Positions 1 through 9,658 of a DNA stretch of 64,000 nucleotides are shown here, piece by piece (the stretch's first letter is position 1; each line of letters opens with the position of its first letter). A program made the translations under genes and the position numbers. The stretch spans positions 186,001 to 250,000 of the forward strand of contig FMVL01000006.1 in assembly GCA_900102235.1 (NCBI GenBank). Direction: 5' to 3'. This stretch comes from Lachnospiraceae bacterium XBB2008 (GTDB lineage Bacteria; Bacillota; Clostridia; Lachnospirales; Lachnospiraceae). Below the pieces are notes generated by a model. The model ran no database searches. It was given only the letters and a program-made list of their open reading frames with translations, and was not told the origin of the DNA.

Positions 1-1242
1 CTCGGTACCGAGAGATTCGCACGAATGGCATCCAAAACGCTGCTTAAGGTGCGCATGAACGGACAGGGCAAACCGGGGCACAAAAAGCCCGTGCTCTTCC
101 CCAAGATCGTATTCCTGTATGATGAGAAACTTCACGGTCCCGGATGTGAGCTCGAGGACGTATTCGAGGCGGGGATCGAGTGCTCATCCAGATCCATGTA
201 CCCCGACTGGCTGTCCATGTCGGGCGAAGGTTATATATCGGAGACCTATCAGAAATACGGTAAGGTCATCAGCCCGATGGGATGCAGGGCTTTCCTTTCT
301 CCCTACTGGGAAAGAGGAGGACAGACTCCCGCTGACGAGAATGACACACCCGTGTATATAGGCAGGTTCAACATAGGCGTGGTATCGCTCCATCTGCCGA
401 TGATCCTGGCCAAATCCCGTGAAGAATCCAAAGATTTCTATGAGGTGCTGGATTACTATCTGAACATGATCCGTCAGCTTCATATAAGGACATATGCATA
501 TCTCGGTGAGATGAAGGCATCAACGAATCCGCTTGCTTATTGTCAGGGCGGATTCCTGGGAGGACACCTGGATCTGCACGACCGTATAGCACCGCTGCTC
601 GATGCGGCTACGGCTTCGTTCGGCATCACTGCGCTCAACGAGCTCCAGATCCTGTATAACGGAAAAAGCATTACCGAAGACGGCGCTTTTGCACTCGAGG
701 TAATGGAATACATCAATAAGAAAGTTAAGGAATTCAAGGAAGAGGATCATCATCTCTATGCCATATACGGAACGCCGGCCGAGAATCTGTGCGGACTTCA
801 GGTACGTCAGTTCAGGGACAAGTTCGGTATCGTTCCGGGAGTATCCGACAGAGAGTATGTATCGAATTCGTTCCACTGCCATGTGGCGGAGAAGATCACT
901 CCCATAGAGAAGCAGGATCTGGAAAAGAGATTCTGGGAGCTGTTTAACGGCGGAAAGATCCAGTATGTCAGATATCCCATAGACTATAATCTGGATGCGA
1001 TCAAGACTCTGATCAGACGCGCCATGAAGTACGGTTTCTATGAGGGAGTCAACATGAGTCTTTCGTACTGTGATGACTGCGGATACGAACAGCTGGAGAT
1101 GGATGTATGTCCTAAGTGCGGTTCATCCAATCTCACCAAGATAGACAGGATGAACGGGTATCTTGCTTATTCCAGAACTCACGGTGACACGAGACTGTCG
1201 GATTCCAAGATGGCTGAGATCGCAGACAGGATCAGCATGTGA
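1..1242 (+). CDS. nrdD: Anaerobic (class III) ribonucleoside-triphosphate reductase, C-terminal part
   Basis: Catalytic subunit that reduces ribonucleotides to deoxyribonucleotides with a glycyl radical. The reading frame is open from base 1, so this is the last 413 residues of a protein whose start lies before the window; the ATG at 25 is internal. Visible family signatures are FPKIVFLYDEKLHG near the start, YGTPAENLCG in the middle, a zinc-ribbon pair (CDDCGYE and CPKCGSS), and the C-terminal glycyl radical region RMNGYLAYSR followed by HGDTRLSDSKMAE. The next gene is its activase, nrdG, 16 bases on. Family assignment is secure; what is missing is only the N-terminal half including any ATP-cone. 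Confidence 0.96.
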   Translation, partial: LGTERFARMASKTLLKVRMNGQGKPGHKKPVLFPKIVFLYDEKLHGPGCELEDVFEAGIECSSRSMYPDWLSMSGEGYISETYQKYGKVISPMGCRAFLSPYWERGGQTPADENDTPVYIGRFNIGVVSLHLPMILAKSREESKDFYEVLDYYLNMIRQLHIRTYAYLGEMKASTNPLAYCQGGFLGGHLDLHDRIAPLLDAATASFGITALNELQILYNGKSITEDGAFALEVMEYINKKVKEFKEEDHHLYAIYGTPAENLCGLQVRQFRDKFGIVPGVSDREYVSNSFHCHVAEKITPIEKQDLEKRFWELFNGGKIQYVRYPIDYNLDAIKTLIRRAMKYGFYEGVNMSLSYCDDCGYEQLEMDVCPKCGSSNLTKIDRMNGYLAYSRTHGDTRLSDSKMAEIADRISM

Positions 1243-1258
1243 CCGGACAGCATACATT

Positions 1259-1729
1259 ATGAGATACCATGACATAACAAAAGACGATATGAGAAACGGC
1301 CCCGGCCTTCGCGCGGTACTCTGGGTATCGGGATGCGAGCACCACTGTCCCGGATGCCAGAACCCCGTGACATGGGATCCCGATGACGGTCTCCTTTTCG
1401 ATGACAGAGCGCACGATGAACTTATGGAGATCCTGGGCCGGGATTATATATCCGGACTTACATTAAGCGGAGGTGATCCTCTGTATCCGGCCAATCGCGA
1501 GGAAGTTACGGCACTTTGCCGCGAGGTCAGGGACAGATGGCCCGACAAAAGCATCTGGCTTTATACAGGATATGATTATGCGGACGTGCGGGACCTGGAA
1601 GTGATGAGATATATCGATACGGTCATTGACGGGCGCTATGAAGAGGACTTAAGGGATGTGAAGCTCCACTGGAGGGGATCGTCAAATCAGAATGTCATAA
1701 AAGTCGAACATGACGACAGGGAGGAATAA
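1259..1729 (+). CDS. nrdG: Anaerobic ribonucleotide reductase activating protein
   Basis: Radical SAM activase that installs the glycyl radical on NrdD. With the ATG at 1259 the protein has 156 residues, the usual NrdG size, and begins MRYHDITKDDM. The CX3CX2C iron-sulfur motif is C26, C30, C33 (GCEHHCPGCQN), and the SAM-binding LSGGDP stretch follows. The reading frame extends upstream to 1163 but that would overlap nrdD by 80 bases and has no family support. Its stop is directly followed by the dut start, so the genes are probably one transcript and translationally coupled. Confidence 0.95.
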   Translation: MRYHDITKDDMRNGPGLRAVLWVSGCEHHCPGCQNPVTWDPDDGLLFDDRAHDELMEILGRDYISGLTLSGGDPLYPANREEVTALCREVRDRWPDKSIWLYTGYDYADVRDLEVMRYIDTVIDGRYEEDLRDVKLHWRGSSNQNVIKVEHDDREE

Positions 1730-2167
1730 ATGACTCAGACACTTGATATCAAGTATTTCAGTGATAAAATAGATAAGCTTGAATATATCGACGGAAAATC
1801 CGACTGGATAGATCTGCGTGCATCCGAGGAAGTCGAGTTTAAACAGGGAGAGTTCAAACTGATCCCTCTCGGAATAGGCATAAGACTTCCCAAGGGATAT
1901 GAAGCACATGTGGTTCCCCGCAGTTCCACATTCAAGAACTACGGGCTCATCCAGGCCAATCATATGGGCGTGATCGACTGCTCATATTGCGGAGACAACG
2001 ATCAGTGGTTTGTACCGATGATCGCACTTAAGGATACCGTCGTACACGTAAACGACCGCATCTGTCAGTTCAGGATCATGGAGAATCAGCCCGCGCTTGT
2101 TTTCAATGAGGTTGAACATCTAGATGCGGTAGACAGAGGCGGATTCGGATCCACGGGAAAACAGTGA
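1730..2167 (+). CDS. dut: dUTP diphosphatase
   Basis: Hydrolyses dUTP to dUMP and pyrophosphate, which keeps uracil out of DNA and feeds dTMP synthesis. The 145 residues carry the five trimeric dUTPase motifs in order: DLRA, PRSS, GVIDCSYCGD, RICQFRI and, at the C-terminus, RGGFGSTGK, the glycine-rich arm that closes over the nucleotide. The ATG abuts the nrdG stop (TAA then ATG), consistent with coupling to anaerobic deoxynucleotide synthesis. Confidence 0.95.
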   Translation: MTQTLDIKYFSDKIDKLEYIDGKSDWIDLRASEEVEFKQGEFKLIPLGIGIRLPKGYEAHVVPRSSTFKNYGLIQANHMGVIDCSYCGDNDQWFVPMIALKDTVVHVNDRICQFRIMENQPALVFNEVEHLDAVDRGGFGSTGKQ

Positions 2168-2188
2168 TCCATACAAGGTGACATAAGC

Positions 2189-3703
2189 ATGAGCATGCGT
2201 GGCATTGATACCGAAGTACGCAAGATAAGGCGCAGGATATTTACCGAAGTCTCCAATCTGGCGTATGATTCGGAAAATTTAAAAGATGATATGGAAGCCC
2301 TGCCTTATAAGATAGTAAGGGAGGAGGACAGTACCGATTATGCCGGTATCTATCGCAGCAGAGCGATAGTGAGAGAGCGTATGAGACTGGCCATGGGACT
2401 CGGACTCAGACCCGAGAATGAACCCGTGCACCTGACTCAGGGTCTCGAGGAATCAAACATCGGCGAGAAATACTATGAACCTCCGCTCATGCAGGTGATC
2501 CCTTCGGCCTGCAATGCCTGCCCGGAGAACATGTATAAGGTCACGGACAGATGCATGGGCTGTACCGCACATCCCTGTCAGGAAGTGTGTCCGAGGGGCG
2601 CGATATCCATGAAGGACGGCAAGTCCTTTATCGATCAGGAAAAATGCATCAAATGCGGTAAATGCAAGGCCATATGTCCATATGATGCGATCTCGCATCA
2701 GGTGCGCCCGTGTTCGGGAGCCTGCGGCGTTAATGCCATAAAGAGCGATGAAAAAGGAAGAGCGTACATCGATCCCGAGGTATGTGTATCATGCGGTCAG
2801 TGCATGGTCAGCTGCCCCTTCGGAGCAGTTGCGGACAAGTCACAGATCTTCCAGCTGATCAGAGCTCTTCAGACCGGTAAGGAGATAATAGCCCAGGTCG
2901 CTCCTTCTTTTGCGGGACAGTTCGGACCGAATGTAAACGGAGATAAGCTGAAATCGGCGCTTAAGCAGCTGGGCTTCTCGGAAGTATATGAAACCGCGAT
3001 CGGTGCGGACTTAGGATGCATGACCGAAGCCGAACACTATGCGAAAGAGGTTGCGACGGGAAATCAGGCATTTGCACTTACGTCCTGCTGTCCGAGCTGG
3101 TCTGTGCTGGCCAAGAAATTCTTCCCCGAGACCATTGATAAGATATCGAACGCGCTGACACCCATGGTTGCGACTGCGCGTGTCATCAAGCAGGAACATC
3201 CGGATGCGATGGTCGTATTCATCGGTCCGTGCGCATCCAAAAAACTTGAGGCTTCCAGACGCACGATCAGATCGGATGTCGATTTCGTCATCACGTTTGA
3301 AGAACTGACCGGCATGTTTGCATCCAGAGGAATACTTCTGGAAGAGATAGAGGCCATGGATAAGCTCGAAGGCGCTACCGGTGCGGGCCGCGGATACGGA
3401 GTTGCGGGCGGCGTGGCGAGCGCGATCGAGAGATGCATAAATGAGTATTATCCCGATGTGGATGTTCATATAGAACATGCGGAAGGACTTAATGATTGCA
3501 AGAAGATGCTTATGCTTGCCAAGGCAGGCAAAAAGAACGGATGCCTGATAGAAGGAATGGCATGTCCCGGCGGCTGCATAGCGGGAGCCGGAACAAACGT
3601 GGATCTGAACGTTGCGGCCAAGGCCCTTCAGGGATTCGTCGAAGAGGCAGATAAGGAACTGCCCGATTTTGATACAAGACAGGAGAGTATGAGTGACCTA
3701 TGA
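2189..3703 (+). CDS. Monomeric [FeFe] hydrogenase, group B-like
   Basis: A 504-residue iron-only hydrogenase. The N-terminal third is rich in cysteine clusters that should carry [4Fe-4S] centres ([14 protein letters not shown] at about 122-135, [12 protein letters not shown] at about 153-164, [12 protein letters not shown] at about 199-210, plus an extra CSGAC). The catalytic H-cluster loops are TSCCPSW (298-304), GPCASKK (346-352) and [14 protein letters not shown] (455-468), so all H-cluster cysteines and the proton-relay cysteine are present. The loop spellings differ from the classic group A forms (TSCCPGW, MPCxxK), fitting the little-studied group B enzymes. It should couple to ferredoxin; direction in vivo is unknown. 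It sits 21 bases after dut and its stop overlaps gltX. Confidence 0.9.
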   Translation: MSMRGIDTEVRKIRRRIFTEVSNLAYDSENLKDDMEALPYKIVREEDSTDYAGIYRSRAIVRERMRLAMGLGLRPENEPVHLTQGLEESNIGEKYYEPPLMQVIPSACNACPENMYKVTDRCMGCTAHPCQEVCPRGAISMKDGKSFIDQEKCIKCGKCKAICPYDAISHQVRPCSGACGVNAIKSDEKGRAYIDPEVCVSCGQCMVSCPFGAVADKSQIFQLIRALQTGKEIIAQVAPSFAGQFGPNVNGDKLKSALKQLGFSEVYETAIGADLGCMTEAEHYAKEVATGNQAFALTSCCPSWSVLAKKFFPETIDKISNALTPMVATARVIKQEHPDAMVVFIGPCASKKLEASRRTIRSDVDFVITFEELTGMFASRGILLEEIEAMDKLEGATGAGRGYGVAGGVASAIERCINEYYPDVDVHIEHAEGLNDCKKMLMLAKAGKKNGCLIEGMACPGGCIAGAGTNVDLNVAAKALQGFVEEADKELPDFDTRQESMSDL

Positions 3704-5157
3704 GTACCGCTAAGATAAGAACAAGATATGCACCCAGCCCCACAGGCAAAATGCACGTGGGAAACTTAAGATCGGCCCTTTATGAGTTTTTGATCGCCAA
3801 GCATGACGGCGGTGATTTCATGCTCAGGATCGAGGATACCGATCAGGAGCGCTTCGTTGAGGGCGCTATCGACATCATATACAGAACACTCGAAAAGACC
3901 GGCTTAAAGCATGATGAAGGACCGGATAAGGACGGCGGATATGGTCCTTATATACAGAGTGAGCGCATGAAGACCGGCATATACATGAAGTATGCCAAGG
4001 AACTTATAGACAAAGGCGAAGCGTATTACTGTTTCTGCGATAAGGAAAGACTTGCTTCTCTTAAGACGGAGGTTGTGGATGGCAAGGAGATAAGCTTCTA
4101 CGATAAGCACTGCCTCGGTCTGTCCAAAGAGGAGATCGAAGCCAATCTCGCAGCGGGCAAACCTTTCGTCATCCGTCAGAACATCCCCAATGAAGGTTCC
4201 ACCACATTCACGGATGAGCTCTATGGCGATATCACCGTCGAGAACTCCGAGATGGACGATATGATACTTATCAAGTCGGATGGATATCCCACTTACAATT
4301 TTGCAAACGTTGTTGATGACCATACGATGAACATCACCCACGTGGTGCGCGGGAATGAGTATCTTTCTTCATCGCCCAAGTATCAGAGACTCTATGATGC
4401 TTTCGGATGGCAGAGCCCCGTATATGTTCATCTTCCTCTTATCACTGATGAGAATCATAAGAAACTCTCCAAGAGAAGCGGACATTCATCATTCGAGGAT
4501 CTGATCGATCAGGGATTCGTGACGGAGGCGGTTGTCAATTACATCGCGCTCCTGGGATGGAGCCCCGAGGACAACAGAGAGATATTCACACTCGACGAGC
4601 TCATCAAGGAGTTTGATTATCACAGGATCAGCAAGTCACCTGCGGTATTCGATATTGTGAAACTTCGCTGGATGAACGGAGAGTATATCAAGGCCATGGA
4701 TTTCGATAAGTTCTATGAGATGGCTGAGCCTTATCTTAAGCAGGCGATCACGAAGGATCTGGACTTAAAGAAGATTGCGGCCATGGTCAAGACACGTATA
4801 GAAGTATTCCCCGATATATGTGAGATGGTAGATTTCTTTGAGGAACTGCCCGAGTATGATACCGAGATGTATGTGCACAAAAAGATGAAGACAGACAAGG
4901 AGTCTTCCCTTGCGGTACTGAAGGATCTGAAGGGCATTCTCGAAGCGCATGATGATTATACGAACGATTCTCTGTATGAACTGCTTCAGGGATATGCTGC
5001 AGAGCATGAATACAAGAACGGATATGTTTTATGGCCGGTACGTACAGCCGTATCGGGCAAACAGATGACTCCCGCCGGTGCAACCGAGATCATGGAAGTG
5101 ATCGGCAAGGAGGAGACTCTTAACAGGATCGAAAAAGCGATACAGATGCTTGGCTGA
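3700..5157 (+). CDS. gltX: Glutamate--tRNA ligase
   Basis: Class I aminoacyl-tRNA synthetase charging tRNA-Glu. The 485-residue length is normal. The HIGH-equivalent is within [11 protein letters not shown] at about residues 11-21 and the KMSKS-equivalent is KKLSKRSG at about 253-260. The ATG overlaps the hydrogenase stop by four bases (ATGA), so translation of the two is probably coupled, although their functions are unrelated. Confidence 0.97.
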   Translation: MSTAKIRTRYAPSPTGKMHVGNLRSALYEFLIAKHDGGDFMLRIEDTDQERFVEGAIDIIYRTLEKTGLKHDEGPDKDGGYGPYIQSERMKTGIYMKYAKELIDKGEAYYCFCDKERLASLKTEVVDGKEISFYDKHCLGLSKEEIEANLAAGKPFVIRQNIPNEGSTTFTDELYGDITVENSEMDDMILIKSDGYPTYNFANVVDDHTMNITHVVRGNEYLSSSPKYQRLYDAFGWQSPVYVHLPLITDENHKKLSKRSGHSSFEDLIDQGFVTEAVVNYIALLGWSPEDNREIFTLDELIKEFDYHRISKSPAVFDIVKLRWMNGEYIKAMDFDKFYEMAEPYLKQAITKDLDLKKIAAMVKTRIEVFPDICEMVDFFEELPEYDTEMYVHKKMKTDKESSLAVLKDLKGILEAHDDYTNDSLYELLQGYAAEHEYKNGYVLWPVRTAVSGKQMTPAGATEIMEVIGKEETLNRIEKAIQMLG

Positions 5158-5193
5158 TCTTTGACTTAAGAAATATACAAAGGACAATAAAAT

Positions 5194-7002
5194 ATGGCCA
5201 AAATGAACGCAGACCAGCAGCGTGCCGTGAATTTTCGGGACGGAACGCTGCTGCTGTTGGCGGGGCCGGGGTCGGGTAAGACTACGGTGCTTACCCACCG
5301 CATCAGGGCGCTGATGGAAGCGGGAGTAAAGGATTCTGACATTCTGGTCATCACCTTTACCAGGGCAGCGGCGCTTGAAATGCAGGAGAGGTTTTTGCAG
5401 TTGATTGCTCCTGATGATGCGCAGGTTACCTTCGGCACCTTCCATGCTATTTTCTATTCAATCTTGAGAAACCACAGAGCTTATCGCAGAGTGGTTCCCA
5501 TAAGTGACAAGGATAAACTGAATATGATCAAAAGAGCGGTCGAGATGAGCGGACTGAAGGATGAGTGCGCCGATTTTGACGATCTTGTCGGATGCCTGGG
5601 GTTGATCAGTTCATGCAAGAATAACGGAAACGATCCGGATGATTTCGTGCAGGACATGTTTGATAAGCAGGCATTCATAAGCCTGTTTAAGGCGTACGGG
5701 GGACTCCTTAATGATTTCGGACTGATCGATTTTGACGACATGATAAATCTATGTCTTGCGCTGCTTAGGGATGATGAGGGATTCAGGAAGTATTGGCAGG
5801 GGCGGTTTAAATATATCCTGATCGATGAGTTTCAGGATATATCGACCAATCAATATGAACTTGTACGGCTTCTGGCTTATCCGGAAAACAATATATTTGC
5901 GGTAGGGGATGACGATCAGTCCATATATGCTTTCCGCGGTGCGAATGTCGCTCTGATGCGAAGACTCCTGAATGATATACCGGGAGCGGAGCAGGACCTG
6001 CTTTCGGTGAATTACAGGTCTTCGGAACAGATAGTGTCTTTTGCTACTCAGATTATAAGAGCAAACACCGACCGGTTTGAGAAAAGAATAGAATCCGGAG
6101 GAGGAACCGGAGAAGAAGTGCATGTAAACGGTTTTAAGAGCAAGGAGGATCATAACGGACATATAACCGGATTGATCCGTATAGCGTTCTCAGACGGCCT
6201 TACAGGACCGGATATAGCCATACTTGCCCGTACCAACAGACAGGGAGCTGAGTATGCGGCACTGCTTCGGGCATGTGGCATAGAGTGTGAGTATAATGAC
6301 ACCCATATCCCTTTTTCTTCGGGGTATATGAGGGACATATGCGCATATATGGCATTGGCAGCCGGAGACAGATCCAGAGGCACATACTTAAGGATAGTGA
6401 ACAAACCGCTCAGATATATCAGGAGGGAGGCAATGCCGCACGAAACTGTGGAGCGTTCGGATCTGTTTAAGTACTACTCATCGGATATGCATATGAGAAA
6501 GCGTATAGACGAGATGTTCCGTCATATCGACCGTATCAGGAACATGAGACCGCACCTGGCACTCAGATATATATGCAATACGATCGGATATGATGCTTAT
6601 GTAAAAGAAAATGTGACTCCGGACAAGTACAGGGAATATGTCGAGGAGAAAGAAGCGTTTCTCCTGCTCATTAAGGAAGCAGATAATTACCGTGAAGTTG
6701 AAGAACTGTTGGAAGTAATACGCGGCAAGGCCGCTGAAAGCAGTTCAAAGAAGGTACCCGGCCCGGGGGTGCGTATAATGACTTATCACGGTTCCAAGGG
6801 TCTCGAGTTTGATACGGTGATCCTGCCGGATGTAAATGAGAATAAGATCCCATCCAGGTCGGCACATACTCCCGCCGAGGTAGAGGAGGAGAGGCGCATG
6901 TTCTATGTTGCGATGACCCGCGCCAAGAAGCACCTTCACATCCTTTTTCGTACGGATGAAAACCTGAAACCGAGCAGATTTATCGTGAAATTGAAATCTT
7001 AA
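5194..7002 (+). CDS. UvrD/PcrA-like superfamily 1 DNA helicase
   Basis: ATP-dependent 3'-5' helicase. Walker A is AGPGSGKT at residues 23-30, motif II is DEFQD at 211-215, followed by GDDDQSIYAFRGA (motif III) and VNYRSS (motif IV); motif V is MTYHGSKGLEFDTV and motif VI is FYVAMTRAKKHLHI. At 602 residues it is clearly shorter than PcrA/UvrD (about 720), and it ends soon after motif VI, so it lacks their C-terminal extension. Likely role is repair or recombination. A ribosome binding site AAAGGA sits 9 bases before the ATG. Confidence 0.92.
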   Translation: MAKMNADQQRAVNFRDGTLLLLAGPGSGKTTVLTHRIRALMEAGVKDSDILVITFTRAAALEMQERFLQLIAPDDAQVTFGTFHAIFYSILRNHRAYRRVVPISDKDKLNMIKRAVEMSGLKDECADFDDLVGCLGLISSCKNNGNDPDDFVQDMFDKQAFISLFKAYGGLLNDFGLIDFDDMINLCLALLRDDEGFRKYWQGRFKYILIDEFQDISTNQYELVRLLAYPENNIFAVGDDDQSIYAFRGANVALMRRLLNDIPGAEQDLLSVNYRSSEQIVSFATQIIRANTDRFEKRIESGGGTGEEVHVNGFKSKEDHNGHITGLIRIAFSDGLTGPDIAILARTNRQGAEYAALLRACGIECEYNDTHIPFSSGYMRDICAYMALAAGDRSRGTYLRIVNKPLRYIRREAMPHETVERSDLFKYYSSDMHMRKRIDEMFRHIDRIRNMRPHLALRYICNTIGYDAYVKENVTPDKYREYVEEKEAFLLLIKEADNYREVEELLEVIRGKAAESSSKKVPGPGVRIMTYHGSKGLEFDTVILPDVNENKIPSRSAHTPAEVEEERRMFYVAMTRAKKHLHILFRTDENLKPSRFIVKLKS

Positions 7003-7067
7003 TTATATGTGGACCTTTTATATCTTTTGATGCGTCTTTATGTATATCCTAAATCGAAGCGTTTTTG

Positions 7068-7096
7068 TTGACATAATATGTTTGATGACTTATAAT
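7068..7096 (+). promoter_or_regulatory. Consensus sigma-A promoter
   Basis: TTGACA at 7068-7073 and TATAAT at 7091-7096 are exact consensus boxes separated by 17 bases. Transcription should start near 7103, about 29 bases before the small gene at 7132. The preceding 7003-7067 holds nothing I can identify. Confidence 0.88.
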
Positions 7097-7131
7097 CAAA
7101 TAGCCTGAAGAATTCTTATGGGAGGTTACTT

Positions 7132-7416
7132 ATGGGCGTAGGTGCAGTAGGTGCGATCGGAAGCGTAGCTTACGATCCGTATATTTATAACACCAGACAG
7201 GTCAGCTCAGCCAGCCTTAATGCTGTTGATCGTATATCTGATGACGCAACCAAGGGCGGCGTTGATTTTTCGGGTGTTCAAGCAGCGGAAGAGCAGGTTA
7301 ATATCAATCCTCTTAAGAAAGGGGAAACTGCCAACTTCGCAGATGTGCTCCTGAGTCAGATGACACAGAGCTGGATTCATCAGTCGCAGCTTCTCGGCGG
7401 CACTGCTGAAGAATGA
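7132..7416 (+). CDS. Small conserved-looking protein of unknown function
   Basis: A 94-residue protein that I cannot assign. It starts with a glycine/alanine-rich segment (MGVGAVGAIGSVAYDPYIY), has a polar middle with VDFSGV, and ends with NPLKKGETANFADVLLSQM, a probable amphipathic helix. There is no signal peptide or membrane segment of convincing length. The gene is certainly real: it has an exact consensus promoter, a GGGAGG ribosome binding site at 7120-7125, normal codon use, and a perfect terminator 16 bases after its stop. It is therefore a monocistronic, probably strongly expressed gene. Confidence 0.82.
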   Translation: MGVGAVGAIGSVAYDPYIYNTRQVSSASLNAVDRISDDATKGGVDFSGVQAAEEQVNINPLKKGETANFADVLLSQMTQSWIHQSQLLGGTAEE

Positions 7417-7432
7417 ACAAGTAGTAAATGGG

Positions 7433-7458
7433 GGTCACTGCAGATGCAGTGACCTTTT
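7433..7458 (+). terminator. Rho-independent terminator
   Basis: A perfect 10-bp stem, GGTCACTGCA at 7433-7442 and TGCAGTGACC at 7445-7454, with a 2-base GA spacer, followed by TTTTA. It closes the transcription unit of the small gene at 7132. Confidence 0.9.
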
Positions 7459-7496
7459 ATTATGTTTATATGAGTATTTGGAATCGAGGATAAACC

Positions 7497-8891
7497 ATGC
7501 CCGGCGGAATGGTAGGCGGACATAAATTCACCGATATAAACGATTATAATGCAGCGCTTGAGGATACCAGGCTGATCAACAGACTGCGCGCTCAGGTCGA
7601 CATGAACAACCCTGCATCGGTACGTAAACTGTACGCATCCATGCAGAGCGGTGAAGTGCGCTTCCGCACCGTGGTCGGACGCGACTTTGATGACGAGCTC
7701 TATGATCTTATACAGGAGATGGAGAAGAACGGCGGGAAGCTTCCGGGAAATGAACCGTCCGAAAAACCAAAGCGCGAAAAACCGGTTAAGAGAAAAAAGA
7801 CAGCGAAAACCGCCAAAGCACCAAGGCCTTCCAAAACATCAAAGCGCGGTGTGTCCAAAGCCGGAAAAGAGACTGACTCACTAAGGGATACCGAACTTAC
7901 CAAAGAGGAAAAGATAAGACGCGCTCAGAGAGCGATAAGAGAGACCGAGACGGCGAATATCACGGTAAGGGATAAGAACGCGGGCAGATATCTTCAAGCC
8001 ACTACTGACAGCACCGATAAAGATCTGGATGCCGCCGCAGCCGAGATAATACGTAAATCAAACCTGCGCAACAGGATAATCTCGATATCCGCCGGAATCG
8101 TAGCTGCTGCGAGCCTTATCATTTTCATCATATACAGCAAGTCGGCATATGAGAATCAGCAGGCGATGGATGCGCTCGCATCTCTTAAAGGTACCGAACC
8201 GGTTACTTCGGACATAGAGCAGAAACCTCTCTTCACACTTGCCGAAGAGGATGAGATACCCGATATACTCGATGAATACAAGAACGTCTATATCAAGAAC
8301 AAATCCGTTATCGGATGGATAACGATAGACGGCACCAACATAGATTATCCCGTCATGCAGACCGTCAATAATGAGTATTACCTGAATCACAATTTTGACG
8401 GAAAAGAAGACAATAACGGCTCGATATTCATGGATTGCAACTGCAATGCGATGTTTCGGAGCACCAATCTGATCATCTACGGACATCATATGAAGTCCGG
8501 CAAGATGTTCGGCAATCTGAAAAAATACGAGTCAGAGGATTACTGTAAGGAACATAATCTGATCAAGTTCGATACGATATACGAAAAGGGACTGTATGAG
8601 GTGATGTATGTATTCCGCGATACCATAAAGGATGCGGGAAACGTGGGATTCAAATACTATCAGTTCATAGATGCGGCGTCCGAGGAAGAGTTCGATTCCA
8701 ATATGAATGCAATGGCCGAGATGAGCCTTTATGATACGGGAGTCACCGCCAAATACGGTGATCAGCTCCTTACGCTTTCGACATGTAACGGTTCCACATC
8801 GACAGCGCGTTTTGTCGTTGTCGCAAAGAGGATCCCCAATGATCAGGTTACGTATGTTTACGGGGATTCCGATAAAGACCGGGAAGAATAG
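7497..8891 (+). CDS. Class B sortase with long cytoplasmic N-terminal region
   Basis: Membrane-anchored cysteine transpeptidase that attaches proteins to the cell wall. The catalytic set is visible: H330 in IIYGHHM, C430 in TLSTC, and R438 in TARFVVVAKR. One transmembrane helix lies at about 193-213, so residues 1-192 should be cytoplasmic. That part is unusual: typical sortases have only a short tail, whereas here 84-130 is extremely lysine/arginine-rich with proline (KPKREKPVKRKK-like), followed by a charged helical stretch. Total 464 residues versus about 250 in classic SrtB. No LPXTG-type substrate is encoded nearby. Ribosome binding site CGAGGA at 7485-7490. Confidence 0.9.
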   Translation: MPGGMVGGHKFTDINDYNAALEDTRLINRLRAQVDMNNPASVRKLYASMQSGEVRFRTVVGRDFDDELYDLIQEMEKNGGKLPGNEPSEKPKREKPVKRKKTAKTAKAPRPSKTSKRGVSKAGKETDSLRDTELTKEEKIRRAQRAIRETETANITVRDKNAGRYLQATTDSTDKDLDAAAAEIIRKSNLRNRIISISAGIVAAASLIIFIIYSKSAYENQQAMDALASLKGTEPVTSDIEQKPLFTLAEEDEIPDILDEYKNVYIKNKSVIGWITIDGTNIDYPVMQTVNNEYYLNHNFDGKEDNNGSIFMDCNCNAMFRSTNLIIYGHHMKSGKMFGNLKKYESEDYCKEHNLIKFDTIYEKGLYEVMYVFRDTIKDAGNVGFKYYQFIDAASEEEFDSNMNAMAEMSLYDTGVTAKYGDQLLTLSTCNGSTSTARFVVVAKRIPNDQVTYVYGDSDKDREE

Positions 8892-8901
8892 TTTTCTTTA
8901 T

Positions 8902-9642
8902 TCAGATCAGATCAAGAAGATCGGTCAGTCTCTCTATCCGGAAGGTTTCTTTTATACCGTCTAAATACTCTCTGTCGTTATAGATCCCGTTTTCTCTTAT
9001 GATGCGTGCGGTACGCACGGGAAGATCGGCCGATATGTGGAAATCCTTTGCGGGATTATCGCCCACATAGATCATTTCGGCGGGATCTACACTTAACTTT
9101 TCGGCAATGACTTTATATCCGTGAGGGTTTGGTTTTCTGAAACTCTCTCCGCCGAATTCATCATTCAGTATGATCGCATCAAACCAGCTGTCGGGGGATG
9201 CAAGCTTCGGATCATCGTTATCCGACAGGTTATCCGAATGCATCGCTGCTACGGCGAAATTGATCTTATTCCACTGCCTCTGAGGATCGCCGTCGGAGAT
9301 GATGCCGGTAAGTATCCCTTTATCCTTCAGTGTCCTGAGTGTCGGATATACATCGGGATAGAAGGTGAGGTTGGCGGGATGCTGCTGGTATGCTTTGATG
9401 AGACTTCTCAGTTCCTCAGCTGTATAAGTAACCCCGTATGAATCAAAAAGCCGGTTAAAGGCATTGGCATAGGTCTCTTTGGACAACTCCCGGAGCCGGT
9501 CATTTATCTCTTCGGCACTGACGCCGATCATTCTGGACAGAAATACGGATACATACCTGTATCCGCTGACTACGAATTCATACTCCGACAGGAGAGTATC
9601 ATCCAGATCGAATATTACGGCTTTTATTTCTTTTTCACTCAT
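8902..9642 (-). CDS. HAD-superfamily hydrolase
   Basis: Probable phosphatase of 246 residues. HAD motif I is VIFDLDDTLL (two aspartates) near the N-terminus, motif II is GIISDGDP, and motifs III/IV are RKPNPHGYKVIAEKL and MIYVGDNPAKDF. It is the last gene of a minus-strand unit after an ATP-grasp protein and a sugar-phosphate transferase, which suggests a sugar- or intermediate-phosphate substrate, but that is inference. Its stop is only 10 bases from the stop of the convergent sortase gene. Confidence 0.88.
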   Translation of the reverse strand: MSEKEIKAVIFDLDDTLLSEYEFVVSGYRYVSVFLSRMIGVSAEEINDRLRELSKETYANAFNRLFDSYGVTYTAEELRSLIKAYQQHPANLTFYPDVYPTLRTLKDKGILTGIISDGDPQRQWNKINFAVAAMHSDNLSDNDDPKLASPDSWFDAIILNDEFGGESFRKPNPHGYKVIAEKLSVDPAEMIYVGDNPAKDFHISADLPVRTARIIRENGIYNDREYLDGIKETFRIERLTDLLDLI

Positions 9643-9658
9643 TGTTTCTTACCTGCGG

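Noticed and set aside
5161-5189. Promoter TTGACT before the helicase
   Set aside because: The matching -10 would overlap the ribosome binding site, leaving about no leader; the gene is probably read from gltX.
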